Source: Isoetes taiwanensis (lineage: Eukaryota; Streptophyta; Lycopodiopsida; Isoetales; Isoetaceae). From it: a DNA stretch of 64,000 nucleotides. Of the stretch, positions 36,538 to 49,350 are shown piece by piece. Where the stretch lies: the NCBI GenBank assembly GCA_021234155.1, contig JAJEKV010000038.1, positions 5,758,926 to 5,822,925 on the forward strand, written 5' to 3'. Each line of letters begins with the position of its first letter. The stretch's first letter is position 1. Under the pieces are notes generated by a model, which ran no database searches, was not told the DNA's origin, and saw only the letters and a program-made list of their open reading frames with translations. Both the position numbers and the translations under genes were made by a program.

Positions 36538-37366
36538 ATGGAGGGACTATATACTATTTGGGAGGTATTTGAGGGCAGACACATTTTCGGTTGTGAAATT
36601 GGCATTAGAGAATGGAAAATCACATGGCAATCAAGAGGAGATCAATCGTGGCAAAAATGTAGTGAAGGATGCGCAGCGAGGAAATGAGAACTTTCGAGGA
36701 AGCTAAAAAACACCCAAATATTGCTCGGATTCATCAAGCTAATTCCTACCAGAGACATCTCTGTCATAGGTGTAGCGGGAGGTAACTGTCGGAAAGGTGA
36801 CGAGGAAAGGAAAGCTGGAAAGAACTAGTCGCCGGGAAGCTCCCGACTGATTTCGGTGTGGAATATGTATACGCCCGGAATGTCTACCCATGGACTTGAA
36901 GCCTCCTCAGCCTTGTCCTAGATGAAGGAAAACCCTAAAGTGTGTGATTTTGGAGCTGCCTATTTGGGAGATGAAGATCCAGCGTTTATCCTCCCCAACC
37001 ACCCATTGTGGCACCCTTCATTATCTTGCCCCTGAAATTCTATCCAAGCGCCCTTGACCCCTCCAAAGATTTGACATATGGTCTTGTGGTGTCATCCTCT
37101 TTTATTCTCTGTGATTATCACCCTTTCCATGACCCTAAAGCTGCATTTATCAATGGAGAATCACACCTGCGTAGCTTCTTCCAAGTACTACATTGCTAAT
37201 GCTGATTTTAAGCTTTCCACCTTGGTTTAGCCACAGCTTGCAAGCTACTCTCTCGAGATCCTAGTAAATTGACCCCCTCGCTAGAATCACCATTCCTCAA
37301 ATCCTCGAAGATGAATGGTCCCAAATTGGATTACTACCCACCAAAACATCTTGATGAGGAACATTG
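36538..37366 (+). pseudogene. Kinase array copy 3, C-terminally fused to copy 4
   Basis: Starts with ATGGAGGGACTAT and carries recognisable kinase text through YHPFHDP (37,110-37,135) and the EDEW segment. Near 37,366 the unit breaks off in gaggaacattg, where the EEHC codons lie, and continues directly with gaggcactcaggaagc from the alpha-C region of another unit. Multiple frameshifts are present. Confidence 0.85.
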
Positions 37367-38130
37367 AGGCACTCAGGAAGCTAAAACACCAAATATTGCT
37401 CCCGGATTCATCAAGCTAATTCCTACGAGGAGACCATCTCTACTACTGTCATGGAATATGCGTAGGAGGTAACTTTGTGAAAAGGTGACCCGAGAAAGAG
37501 GCGGTGGCAGGAAGCTTTTTCAGCGACTGATTTCATTTGTGGAATATAGCCATAGCGGAATGTCTACCACATGGACTTGAAGCCTCTCAACCTTGTCCTA
37601 GATGAAGAGGAAAACCTAAAAGTGTGTGATTTTGGAGCTGCCTGTTGGGAGATGAAGACCAGCGTTTTATCCTCACAACTACCCATTGTGGCACCTTCAT
37701 TATCTTGCCCACGAAGGAATTCTAGTCAAAAGCGCCCTTACGACCCTCAAGGTTGACATATGGTCTTGTGGGTGTATATACTTTATTCTCCTACATGGGA
37801 TTTATCACCCTTTCCATGACCTAAAACCATTATCAATAAGGAGAATCACACCTCTGCAGCTCCTTTGTATCTCCAGCTTCTTCAGTTGCTACAATGCGCT
37901 AATCGTTTATTTTACACACCTTAGTTTAGCCACGAAGCTTGCAAAGCTACTCTCCAAGATCCCTGAGTAAATTGACCCTGCGCTAGAATCACCATTCACG
38001 AAATCCTCGGAGATGAATGGTTCAAATTGGATTCTTGTCCGCAAAAACATCTTTGATGAGGGAACATTGCACCTCTCCTTGCAACTCTCCTATTTCTAAT
38101 GTTGGTAACCTCTTATCAAAAGATAAGTAG
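37367..38130 (+). pseudogene. Kinase array copy 4, N-terminally truncated
   Basis: Begins in the middle of the N-lobe (EALRKLKHPNI region) because of the junction with copy 3, so the glycine loop and VAIK lysine are missing. [18 protein letters not shown] and CDFGAA are in one frame at 37,568-37,645, after which the frame shifts. It ends with TAG at 38,128. Confidence 0.85.
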
Positions 38131-38419
38131 TTTATTTCCTTACCTTTGGGTTTTGCGTGGTGGTATGCATCTAAATAGCAATGGCACACATACATCTTTG
38201 TCACGTGCCGCGCAACCAAAGTAATTACAGCTTCATAGCAAATTCGACTACATCATGGCCCCGCCATGCGAAGTACCACACATTTTAATAATAACCACGA
38301 GGGGTTGGATTGAAAAGGGATTCTTTTTTGGAAAGGCCTTTTTCAGTGACGATATAAAGTGGAATGACAAAGTTTACGTGAACAAGAAGAAGAAGATCGG
38401 GGTGGAGAAAAGGCGAATT

Positions 38420-39300
38420 ATGGGACTATATACTATTTAAGAGGCAGTGGGGCAAGGCACATTTAGGTTATTAAGTGGCATTAGAGAAGAGGAATGGAAA
38501 ATGCTGTGGCAATCAAGAGAGATCAATAAATTGGCAAAAAGTCTGATGAAAGGATCACGCAGCGAGGAAATGAGGCCTCCCGAAGCTAAAACACCCAAAT
38601 ATTATCAGATTCATCAAGCTAATTCTACGGAACCCATCTCTACTCTGTCATGGAATATGCGCGGAGATAACACAGCCGAGGAAAAGGTGACCCAGAGAAA
38701 AGGAAAAGCTGGAAAAATTGGCGGAAGCTTTTCTAGCGACTGATTCCATTTGTGGAATATAGCCATAGCGAGAATGTCTACCACATGGTTTATTTCTAAC
38801 CTTGTCCTAGATGAAGGAAAACCTAAAAGTGTATTTGGGCTGCCTATTTGGGAGATGAAGACGTTTTATCCTCACAACCACCCATTGTAGCACCCTTCAT
38901 TATCTTGCCCTAAATTCTAGTCAAAGCGCCCTTACGACCCTCAAGGTTGACATATGGTCTTAATAGTCTCATCCTCTCTTTATTCTCCTACTTGGTTATC
39001 ACCCTTTCCATGATCCTAAAGCTACCATTATCAATGAGGAGAATCACACCTCACTTGCGCTCCTTTGTCTTACTTCTTCAAGTTGCTACAATCACTATCT
39101 TGCGATTTTTCGCCTTCCACCTTGGTTTAGCCACGAAACACAGCTACTCTCCAGATCTAGTCGTCGACCCCTCGCTACAATCACCATCCTCAAATCCTTT
39201 TCGAGAGATGAATGGTTCAACATCCCACCAAAATATCGCAATGAGAACATTGCATCTCTCCTATTTCTAATGTTGTTAACCTCTTATCAAAGATAAGCGG
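38420..39300 (+). pseudogene. Kinase array copy 5, catalytic loop replaced
   Basis: The copy starts with ATGGGACTATATAC. The catalytic loop is damaged in an unusual way: after cacatgg the codons for DLKP are replaced by tttatttct before aaccttgtcc resumes, so the catalytic Asp and Lys are gone. The DFG codons are also lost by a short deletion. The end carries CGG, not TAG, after GATAAG. A further small deletion removes the cttgcaactctc segment near 39,258. Confidence 0.85.
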
Positions 39301-39588
39301 TTTATTTCCTTGCCTTTGGGGTTGCCGATGGTGGTATGCATCTAAATATGGCACACATACATGCTGCAATGCATTGCCGCCGCAACCAAAGTAATTACGC
39401 TTCATAGCAAATTCGACTACATCATGAAGCGCCATCTTGAGAAGTACCACACATTTAATAACCACGAGGGGTTGGATTGAAAAGGGATTTTTTTACGGAA
39501 AGGCCTTTTCAGTGGCGATATAAGAGGACAAGAAACAAAAGTTTTACGTGAACAAGAAGAAGAAGGTCGGGTGGAGAAAAGTGAGAGT

Positions 39589-40067
39589 ATGGAGGGGACT
39601 ATACTATTTAAGGAGCTTATTTGGGGCAAGGCACATTTTGATTAATGAAATTGACGACCGAGAAGAGGAATGGAAAATCGTGGCAATCAAGGAGATCAAT
39701 GTCATTGGCAAAAAGTGCAGTGAAGGATTTGCAGCGTCGAGGCACTCCGGAGCTAAAACACCCAAATGTATGTCCGATTTAATCAAGCTAATTCCTACTG
39801 AGCCCATCTCTACTTTGTCATGGAATATCTTCCTTAGGAGGTAACTTGTCGGAAAAGGTGACCCGAGAGAAATTGCTGGAAGAAGCTGAGTGGCAGGAAG
39901 CTTTTCCGGCTGACTGATTTCGGTTGTGGAATATAATACATAACTTGAGAATGTCTACCACGGACTTGGAAGCCTCTCAACCTTGTCCTAGATGAAGAGG
40001 AAAACTTAAAAGTGTAATGATTTTGGGTGTTGCCTATTTGGGAGATGAAGACCCAGTTTATCCTCAC
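39589..40067 (+). pseudogene. Kinase array copy 6, C-lobe deleted
   Basis: Starts with ATGGAGGGGACTATAC and reads through glycine-loop, catalytic-loop and activation-segment text. It then stops in cctcaca at about 40,066 and continues directly with atttgcccgatggtgg from the tail of a unit. About 460 bp of C-lobe and C-terminal coding sequence are missing. Confidence 0.85.
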
Positions 40068-40328
40068 AATTTGCCCGATGGTGGTATGCATCTAAATATA
40101 TGCGCTTTTTATACATCTTTGCAATCACAGTACGCCGCAACCAAATAGTGCTTCATAGCAAATTCGACTACATCATGAAATGCCATCAGGAAGTACCGCA
40201 TTTCCCAATAACCACGAGGGGTTGGATTGAAAAGGGATTCTTTTGGAAAGGCCATTTTCAGCGGCGATATAGAAGGGACAAACAAAAGTTTATTGTGAGC
40301 AAAGAAGGCGTCGGGTAGAAAAAGCAGT

Positions 40329-41220
40329 ATGGAGGACTATCTTATTTGGGGAGCCATTTGAGGGCAAGGCACATTTTAGGTTCTTTAAATTGGCATTGAG
40401 AAGAGGAATGGAAATCTGTAATCAAAGGGGAGATCAATGTGCTTAAAAAAAGAAAGATGGTGAAGGATCACGCAGCAGAAATCGAGCACTCTGGAAGCTA
40501 GCCTTAAATATTATCAAGCTAATTCCTACTAGGGAGCCATCTCTACTCTGTCATGGAATATCTTGCTTTGGGTAACGCAATAGGAAAGGTGACCCAGAAG
40601 AAAGGCTTGGAAGAAATTACTTTTCGGAGCTTTCCATCAGCTGATTTCGGTATGGAATATAGCATAGCGAGAATGTCTACCATGGACTTGAAGCCTCTAG
40701 CCTTGTCTAGATGAAGAGAGGAAAACCTAAAGTGTGTGATTTTGGGTACCCCTGTTGGGAGATGAGACCAGCGTTTTATCCTCACAACCACCCATTTGTG
40801 GCACCCTTCATTATCTTGCCCCACAGAAATTCTAGTCAAAGCGCCCTTGACCCCTCCAAAGGTTGACATATGGTCTTGTGGTGGCAATACTATTTGTCTC
40901 CTCATGGGATTTATCACCCTTTCACTTGATCCTAAAGCTTGTATCAATAAGGAGAAATCACACCTCACATGCAGCTCCTTTGCATCTTACAGCTTCTTCA
41001 AATTGCTACAATCCCGATAATGCTGATTTTCGATTTCCACCTTGGACAACCACTACCAGGCTACTCGCCGAGATCTGATGGTATTCGCTAAGATGCCATC
41101 CTCAAATCCTCGAAGATGAATGGTTCAAGCGTCCCACCAAAACATGCCACTGAGAGACATTGCATCTCTCCTTGCAACTCTCCTATTTCCTAATATTTGT
41201 TAACCTCTTATCAAAAGATA
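40329..41220 (+). pseudogene. Kinase array copy 7
   Basis: Starts with ATGGAGGACTAT. Near full length but broken by many small indels. LPHRN-like text ([21 protein letters not shown], split over frames) marks the APE to subdomain IX region at 40,796-40,890. The terminus lacks one base (agatagcgg), which removes the usual DK reading. Confidence 0.82.
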
Positions 41221-41494
41221 GCGGTTTATTTCCTTGTCTTTTGAGGTTGCGATGGTGGTATGCATCTAAATAGCAATGACACACATACATCCGCAATCTG
41301 TCTTGCTTATATTCTGGCCAAGTACTTCACCCATGATACGACTACATCATGAAAGCTGCACATTTGTACTGAGGGTTGGATTGAAAAGAGTTGCTTTGGA
41401 AAGGCTTTTCAGTGACATCTATAAGAGGGTAAACAAAAGTTTGTGAGAACGAGAAGAAGATCAGGGGATGGAGAGAAAAAAGAAGCGGGGAAGT

Positions 41495-42378
41495 ATGGGA
41501 CTACTATTTTGGGAAATATTTGGGGTGAGCACATTTTAGGTTGTGAAATTGGCATTAGAAGAGGAATGGAAAAATGGCAATCAAAGGGAAGTCAATAAAG
41601 TGGCGAAAAATTGCGGTGAAGGATGCGCGGCGAGGAAATGAGGCCTCCAGGAAGCTAAAACACTGATATTATCAGATTCCATCAAGCTAATTCCTACGAG
41701 CCCATCTCTACTACATCATGGAATATGCGGCGGGTAACACAATAGGAAAAGGTGGCCAGGAAGAAGCTGAGAATTGCTAGGAAGCTTTTTCCAGCTGACT
41801 GATTTGTATGGAGATATAGCCATAGCGAATATCTACCACATGGACTTGAGCCTCACCAACCTTGTCCTAGATGAAGAGAAAACCTAAAAGTGTGTGATTT
41901 TGTTGCCCTATTTGGGAGATAGAAGACAGCATTTTATCCTCACAACCACCCATTGTGGCACCCTTCATTGTCTTGCCTGAGGGGTTAGTCAAGCCATACG
42001 ACCCCTCAAGGTTGACATATGGTCTTGTGGTGTCGTATAACTTTATTCTCCTCATGGGTTATCACCCTTTCCATGATTACAAAGCACAGCTATCCAATAA
42101 GGAGAATCACTGCTACTTGCATTAGCATTTTAAACTTCTTCAAATTGCTGCAAGTAGCTAATGCTGATTTTAGAAAAACTTTCCACCTTAGTTTTAGCCA
42201 CAAGCTTACAAGCTACTCTCCCGGGTCCACCGGTAATTAGGCCACACAAAGCTAGAATCACCATCCACTCCGATCTCAGAGATGAATGGTTCAACTGTCA
42301 CCAAAGAACGTAGAGGAACATTGCATCTCTCCTTGCAAACTCTCATTTCTAATGTTGTTAACCTCTTATCCAAAGATA
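41495..42378 (+). pseudogene. Kinase array copy 8
   Basis: Starts with ATGGGACTACTAT. The catalytic-loop codons lose a base (cttgagcctcaccaacc). DFG reads gattttgttgccc. Subdomain IX text (gttgacatatggtcttgtggtg) is intact at 42,010-42,033. The terminus reads agatagcgg. Confidence 0.82.
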
Positions 42379-42645
42379 GCGGTTTATTTCTATTGCCTTT
42401 GGGGTTGCGCTGAGTGGTGTGTATAAATAACGCATTTTATCGCGCAATACATTACGCCCGCAGCCAAAGTAGTGATACGCTTCATAGCATATTGACTGCG
42501 TCGCCAAGCGCACATTTTAATATACGGGGTTGGTTGAAAAGGATTCTTTTTGGAAGGCCTTTTCGGCCCGGCGGTATAGAGGACGGCAAGTTTGCAGCCC
42601 GAACAAGAAGAAGAAAGATCCCGGATGGAGAAAAGGCGGAAGGCC

Positions 42646-43551
42646 ATGGGACTAACCACTATTTAGAGGAAGGCAATGCAGGGGCAAGGCGCATTTGATT
42701 TAATGAGGTGACATTGAAAGAGGAATGGAAAATGCAATGGCAATCAGAGATCAATCATTAATACCAAAAAGTCGCGATGAAGAAGGATACGCAACGAAAT
42801 CGAGAGCACTCAGGAAGTAGAAACACTAAATATTATATCAGATTCATCAAGCTAATTCCTACAGGTATCTACTATATGTACGGAATATGGCGGAGGTAAC
42901 ACTGTGAGGAAAAGGTGACCCAGGAAAGGAAAGCTGGAAGGCTGAGGTGGCGGGAAGCTTTTCCGGCTGATGATTTCATTTGTGGAATATAGCCATAGCC
43001 GGAATGTCTACCACATGGACTTGAAGCCTCTCAACCTTGTCCTAGATGAGAGGGAAAAGCCTAAGAAGTGTGTGATTTTGGGTACGCCTATTTGGGAGAT
43101 AAGGGCCGGCGTTTATCCTCCACAACCCACCCATTGTGTACCCTTCATTATCTTGCGCTGAAATTCTAGTCAAGCGCCATGACCCTCAAGGTTGACATGG
43201 TCTTGTGGTGTCATCTCTTTATTTCTCCTCGCCCGGTTATCACCCTTTCCATGACCCTAAAGCTCATATCCAATGGGAGAATCACACCTCTGCCATCCTT
43301 TATATCTTAAGCTTCTTCAAGTTGCTACAATCGCCTAATGCTGATTTTAAGCTTTTCCACCTTGAACATACTGGCTTTGCAAGCTACTCTCCAAGATCTA
43401 ATTAAATTGACCCCTACATACAGAATCCACCATCCTCAAATCTCGAAGATGAATGGTTCAAGCTGTCACCAAAACATACTTATGAGGAACATTGCATCTC
43501 TTTTTGCAACTCTCCTATTTCTAATGTTGTTAACCTCTTATCCAAAGATAG
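42646..43551 (+). pseudogene. Kinase array copy 9
   Basis: Starts with [31 protein letters not shown] and LVLDE are in one frame at 42,976-43,050, showing HMD in place of HRD. The frame then shifts and DFG is lost. C-lobe text is scattered over three frames. The terminus reads agatagcgg. Confidence 0.83.
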
Positions 43552-43832
43552 CGGTTTATTTCCTTGCCTTTGGGGTTGCCCGATGGTGGTATGCATCTAA
43601 ATAACAATGACACACATACATCTTTTGCAATCGTACGCGCAACCAAATGGTCTGCTTCACTAGCATATTCGACTACATCATGAAGCGCACACATTTTAAT
43701 AACCGAGGGTTGGATTGAAAAGGGATTCTTTTGGAAGGCGCTGGCACTTTCAGTGGCGATATAAGAAGGAACCAAACAAAAGTTTACCGTGAACAAGAAG
43801 AAGAAGATCGGATGGAGAAAAAGAGCGGAAGT

Positions 43833-44741
43833 ATGGAGGAGACTATACTATTTAGAACTTGGGGCAAGAACATTTTAGGTTGTGAAATTGGCATTGAGAA
43901 GAGGAATGGAAATCGTGGCAATCAAAGGGGAGATCAATGCATTGGCAAAAAAGTGCGATGAAGGATCTGCAACGGGGAAATCCCGAGGCACTCACGGGAA
44001 GCTAAAACACCCAAATATTGTCAATTCATCAAGCTAATTCCTACTAGAACCCATCTCACTGTCATGGAATATGCGCGGTAACACATGCGGAAAAGGTGAC
44101 GGAAAGGAAAAGCTGGAAAAGCTAAATTAAGCTCGGAAGCTTTTCCATCGGCTGATTTGGCCCCGTGGAATATAGCCATAGCCAGAATGTCTACCACATG
44201 GACTTGAAGCCTCTCAACCTTGTCCTAGATGAAGGAAAACCTAAGTGTGTGATTTGGGCTGCCTATTTGGGAGATGAAGACCGGCGTTTTATCCTCACAA
44301 CCACCCATTGTGGCACCCTTCATTCTTGCCCACTGGAATTCTAGTCAAAGCGCCCATACGACCCTCCAAAGGTTGACATATGGTCTTGTGTGGTGTCATC
44401 CTCTTTATTCTCTCCTCATTACGGTTATCCACCCTTTCCATGATCCTAAAGCTTGTATCAATAAGGAGAATCCCGCACCTCACTGCGCTCCTTTGCATCT
44501 TAAACTGCTTCAAATTGCTACAATCGATAATGCTGATTTTGATTTCCACCTTAGTTTAGCCACGGCGGCTTACCAAGCTACTCTCCAAGATCTAGTGATG
44601 CGACCCTGGCTAGAATCACCATCCTCAAATCCTCTCGAGATGAATGGTTCAAGCGTCCCAAAACATACTTATGAGGAACATTGCATCTCCTTGCAACTCT
44701 CTCCTATTTCTAATATTGTTAACCTCTTATCCAAAGATAAG
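43833..44741 (+). pseudogene. Kinase array copy 10, read-through tail form
   Basis: Starts with ATGGAGGAGACTATAC. A 173-codon open frame at 44,274-44,795 covers parts of the C-lobe in shifted register and ends in ISNIVNLLSKDKQFISLPLG, so here the codon after SKDK is CAG, not TAG. N-lobe and catalytic-loop segments are in other frames. Confidence 0.83.
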
Positions 44742-45019
44742 CAGTTTATTTCCTTGCCTTTGGGGGTTGCTCGATGGTGGTATGCATCTAAATAGCAATG
44801 AAACTTGCATACATCGCTGCCAATGCAGTACTTGTATAACCAAGTAATTACGCTTCATAGCATATTGACTACATCATGAAAGCGCACACATTTTAATAAC
44901 ACGAGGGTTGGATTGAAAAGGGATTCTTTTTTGGAAGGCCTTTTCCGGCATTATAAGAGGACAAGCAAAAGTTTACGTGAACAAGAAGAAGAAGAAGATG
45001 GGATGGAGAAAAGGCGAGT

Positions 45020-45944
45020 ATGGAGGACTATACTATTTGGGAGAGCCCATTTGGGGCAAGGCACATTTTCAGTTGTGAAATTGGCATTGAGAAGAGAAAT
45101 GGAAAGGCTAGTGGCAATCAAGGAGATCAATGAAGTGGCAAAAGTGCGATTGAAGGATGCACAGGGAAATCGAGGCACTCAGGAAGCTAAAACGATATTG
45201 TCGGATTCATCAAGCTAATTCCTACGAGCCCATCTCTACTACGTCATGGAATATGCGCGGGTAACTGTCGGAAAAGGTGACCCAGAAAGGAAATTGCGGA
45301 AAGAAGCTGGTGGCGGAAGCTTTCCAGTACGGCTGATTTCCGCTATGGAATATAGCCATAGCGGGAATGTCTACCATGGACTTGAAGCCTCTCAATCTTG
45401 TCCTAGATGAAGAGGAAAACCTAAAAAGTGTGTGATTTTTGGGCTGCCTATTTGGGAGATAAAGACCTGACGTTTTATCCTCCCACAACCACCCATTCAA
45501 TGGCACCCTTCATTATCTTACTTATTTGAGAATTCCTAGTCAAAGCGCCCTTCTGACCCTCAAAGGTTGACATATGGTCTTGTGGTGTCATCCTCTTTAT
45601 TTTCCTCTTGATTTATCACCCTTTCCACTTGACCACAAAGCTCATGTCGATAAGAGAATCACACCTCACCCGCGGCTCCTTTTATATCTTAAGCTTCTTC
45701 AAGTTGCCACAATCATAATCTTTGATTTTAAGCTTTCCACCTTAGTTTAGCCACAGCGCGCAAGCTACTCTCCAAGATCCTGATGTCGACCCCCTGGCTA
45801 GAATAAGCCATTCCTCAAATCCTCGAAATGGAATGGTTTCAAAGTGGATTCACTTGTCCACCAAAACATCTTGAACATTGCACCTCTCCTTTTAACTCTC
45901 CTATTTCTAATATTGTTGTTAACCTCTTATCAAAAGATAAGTAG
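45020..45944 (+). pseudogene. Kinase array copy 11
   Basis: Starts with ATGGAGGACTATACTATTTGG. The glycine loop LGQGTFSVVKLAL and VAIKEIN are readable in one frame (about 45,048-45,130), but that frame does not match the ATG frame. The HMD segment loses two bases (taccatggac). The copy terminates with TAG at 45,942. Confidence 0.83.
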
Positions 45945-46241
45945 TTTTATTTCCTTGCCTTTGGGGTTTACTTAGATGGTGAGTATGCATCTAAATAGCA
46001 ATACTTTTTACATACATGCCTGTAATCCCCATTACGCCCACTTAATAAGTAATTACCTTCATATAAATTCGACTACATCATGACTACCATGCCGAGAAGT
46101 ACCACACACATTTTAATAACCGAGGTTGGATTGAAAAGGGATTTTTTTTTTTAAAAGGCCTTTTACTGCTTGACGTATAAGAGGACAAGCAAAAGTTTAC
46201 GTGAACAAGAAGAAAGAAGATCGGGTGGAGAAAGGGCCAGT

Positions 46242-47185
46242 ATGGAGGACTATACTATTGGGAGGCAATGGGAGGGCAAAGGCACATTTCCGGTTGTGAA
46301 ATTGGCATTGAGAAGAGGAATGGAAAATGCAGTGGCAATCAAGGAGATCAATGCATTGGCAAAAAGTGTAGTGAAGGATGCATAGCGATGTGAGGCACTC
46401 CCGGGCTAAAACACCCAAATATTCGAGATTCATCAAAGCTAATTTACGGAACCCATCTCTACTCACATTGTCATGGAATATACACGCCTTGAAGGTAACA
46501 CATGCGAAAAAAGGTATTGAGAAAGAGGAAAACTACTGGAAAAACTGGTAGCGGAAAACTTTTTCCAGTGACTGATTCGTATGGAATATAGCCATAACAG
46601 ATATCTACCACATGGACTTGAAGCCTCTCAACCTTGTCCTAGATGAGGAAAACCTAAAAGTGTGTGTGATTTTGGAAATTTGCCTATTTGGGAGATGAAG
46701 GCGGCGTTTTATCCTCACAACCACCCATTGTGGCACCCTTCATTATCTTGCCCACAGGAATTTCTAGTCAAAGCGCCCTTACGGCCCTCCAAGGTTGACA
46801 TATGGTCTTGTGGTGTCATCCTCTTTATTCTCCTGCGCCCGGTTATCACCCACATACCCATGGCCCTAAAGCTCATATCAGCAGGGAGAATCCTGCACCT
46901 CGCTTGCAGCTCCTTTGTATCTTACAGCTTCTTCAAATTGCTACAATCGCTAATGCTGATTTTAAGCTTTCCACCTTGGGAGTTTAGCCACAAAAAGCTT
47001 TCAAGCTACTCTCCAGATCCTAATTAAATTCGACCCTCGCTAGAATCACCATTCCTCAAATCCTGAAGATGAATGTAGGTCCAAATTGGATCTTGTCTGC
47101 AAAACATCTTGATGAGGAACATTGCATCTCTCCTTGCAACTCTCCTATTTCTAATGTTGTTAACCTCTTATCCAAAGATAAGTAG
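46242..47185 (+). pseudogene. Kinase array copy 12
   Basis: Starts with ATGGAGGACTATAC, giving MEDYTIGRQWEGKGTFPVVKLAL and then VAIKEIN, so the glycine loop is in frame although altered (GKGTFP for GQGTFS). [13 protein letters not shown] is readable at 46,610-46,648. Extra bases disrupt DFG (tttggaaatttgcc). It ends with TAG at 47,183. Confidence 0.84.
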
Positions 47186-47463
47186 TTTATTTCCTTGCCT
47201 TTGGGGTTTCAGATGGTGGTATGCATCTAATAGCAATAGCACACTTACATGCATGTCTGTGCCTTACTTGTGTAAGTAATTCTGCTTCATAGCAAATTCG
47301 ACTACATCATGACGCCATGTAGGAAGTACCACACATTTTAATAACCACCCGAGTTTGGATTGAAAGGGATTTTTTTGGAAAGGCCTTTTCCAGCGGCAGT
47401 ATAAGAGGACAAGCAAAGTTTACGTAGACAAGAAAAGGTCGGGTGGAGAAAATTTGAGGAAGT

Positions 47464-48382
47464 ATGGGAGGACTATACTATTTGGGGAGTATTTGGAGCA
47501 AAGGCACATTAGGTTGTAGAGGAATTGGCATTGAAGAGGAATGGAAAATGCTGTGGCAATCAAGGGAGATTGATAAGTAGCAAAAAAAGTGTAGTAGAAG
47601 GATCTGCTTGGTCGAGGCACTCAGGCTAAAACACCCAAATATTATCAGATTCATCAAGCTAATTCCTACGAGAACCCATCTCTACTCTGTCATGGAATAT
47701 GCACTTGAGTAACTTTGTCGAAAAAGGTGACCCGAGAAAGGAAAACTGGAAAAGAGCTGATGCGCCCGAGGCACTAAAATGTTGATTTCATTTGTGGAAT
47801 ATAGCCATAGCCCGAATGTCTACCACATGGACTTGAAGCCTCTCAACCTTGTCTAGATGAAGAGGAAAACCTAAAAAGTGTGTGATTTTGGGTTGCCTAT
47901 TTGGGAGATGAAGGCAGTTTATCCTCCCACAACCACCCATTGTGGCACCCTTCATTATCTTGCCCCTGAAATTCTAGTCAAGCGCCACCTGACCCCCTCA
48001 AGGTTGACATGGTCTTGTGGTGTCATCCTCTTTATTCTCCCTGCGCCCGGTTATCACCTTTCCAGCCCTAAAGCTCATATCAATAAGAGGAGAATCACAC
48101 CTCACACTTGCAGCTCCTTTGTATCGCCGCTTCTTCAAATTGCTACAATGTCGCTAATCGCGTTTAAACTTTCCACCTTAGTTTTAGCCCTGAAGCTTTC
48201 AAGCTACTCTCAGATCCCTAGTCATTGACCCCTCGCTAGAATCACCATTCCTCAAATCCTCGAGAAGATGAATGGTCAAATTGGATACTTGTCACGAAAC
48301 ATCTTGATGAGGAACATTGCATCTACTCAACGCAACTCTCCTATTTCTAATGTTGTTAACCTCTTATCCAAAAGATAAGTAG
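47464..48382 (+). pseudogene. Kinase array copy 13
   Basis: Starts with ATGGGAGGACTATAC. A single frame from 47,878 carries [22 protein letters not shown] and [10 protein letters not shown], but it is out of register with the catalytic loop just upstream because of an extra A in aaaaagtg. It ends with TAG at 48,380-48,382. Confidence 0.84.
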
Positions 48383-48566
48383 TTTATTTCCTTGCCTTTG
48401 GGGTTTCGATGGTGGTATGCATCTAAATAGCAATGGCACACATACATGCACTTAATCTGTCTTGCCCTTGTAAAATGAATTACCTTCATAGCAAATTGAC
48501 TACATCATGAGCGCATCTTAGAAGTACCACATTTTAATATACGAGGGGTTGGATTGAAAAGGGATT

Positions 48567-49065
48567 TTTGAGCTGCCTATTTGGAGATGAAGACCCGGCG
48601 TTTATCCTCCATGACACCCATTGTGGCACCCTTCATTATCTTGCCCACAGGGAATTCTAGTCAAGCGCCTTCGACCCTCAAAGGACGACATATGGTCTTG
48701 TGGTGTCATCCTCTTTATTCTCCTCATGGGTTATCACCCTTTCCATGACCCTAAAGCTCATATCAATAAGGGGAGAATGCACCTGCATAGCTCCTTTTGT
48801 ATCTTAAGCTTCTTCAAGTTGCTACAATCGCTAATCTTTGATTTTAAGCTTTCCACCTTAGTTTAGCCACGAAGCTGGCTTGCAAGCTACTCTCCAAGAT
48901 CCTAGTCATTGACCCCTCGCTAGAATCACCATTCCTCAAATCCTCGAAGATGAATGGTCCAAATTGGATTCTTGTCTGCAAAACATCGCGATAGGGAACA
49001 TTGCACCTCTCTTGCAACTCTCCACTATTTCTAATGTTGTTAACCTCTTATCCAAAGATAAGTAA
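48567..49065 (+). pseudogene. Kinase array copy 14, N-lobe deleted
   Basis: The 5' leader of a unit (ggttggattgaaaagggatt) is joined at about 48,566 directly to tttgagctgcctatttgg, the DFG-downstream segment. The start codon, glycine loop, VAIK lysine and HMD loop are therefore absent. Remaining text includes LWHPSLSCP-frame sequence and [20 protein letters not shown] at 48,690-48,755. Confidence 0.87.
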
Positions 49066-49350
49066 GTTTATTTCCTTGCCTTTGGGATTTCTAGATGGTG
49101 GTATACATCTAATACAATGGCACATACGTATTACCGCCAATGCAATCTTGCCCGCGGCAAATGAATTACGCTTCATAGCAAATTCGACTACATCTCATGA
49201 AGCGCCATGCTGAAGTACCACACATTTTAATAACCGGGGTTGGATTGAAAAGGGATTCTTTTTGGAAAGGCCTTTTCAGTGACGTATAAGAGGACAAGCA
49301 AAGAAGTTTAAATGAACAAGAAGAAAGAAGATGGGTGGAGAAAAGGAAGT

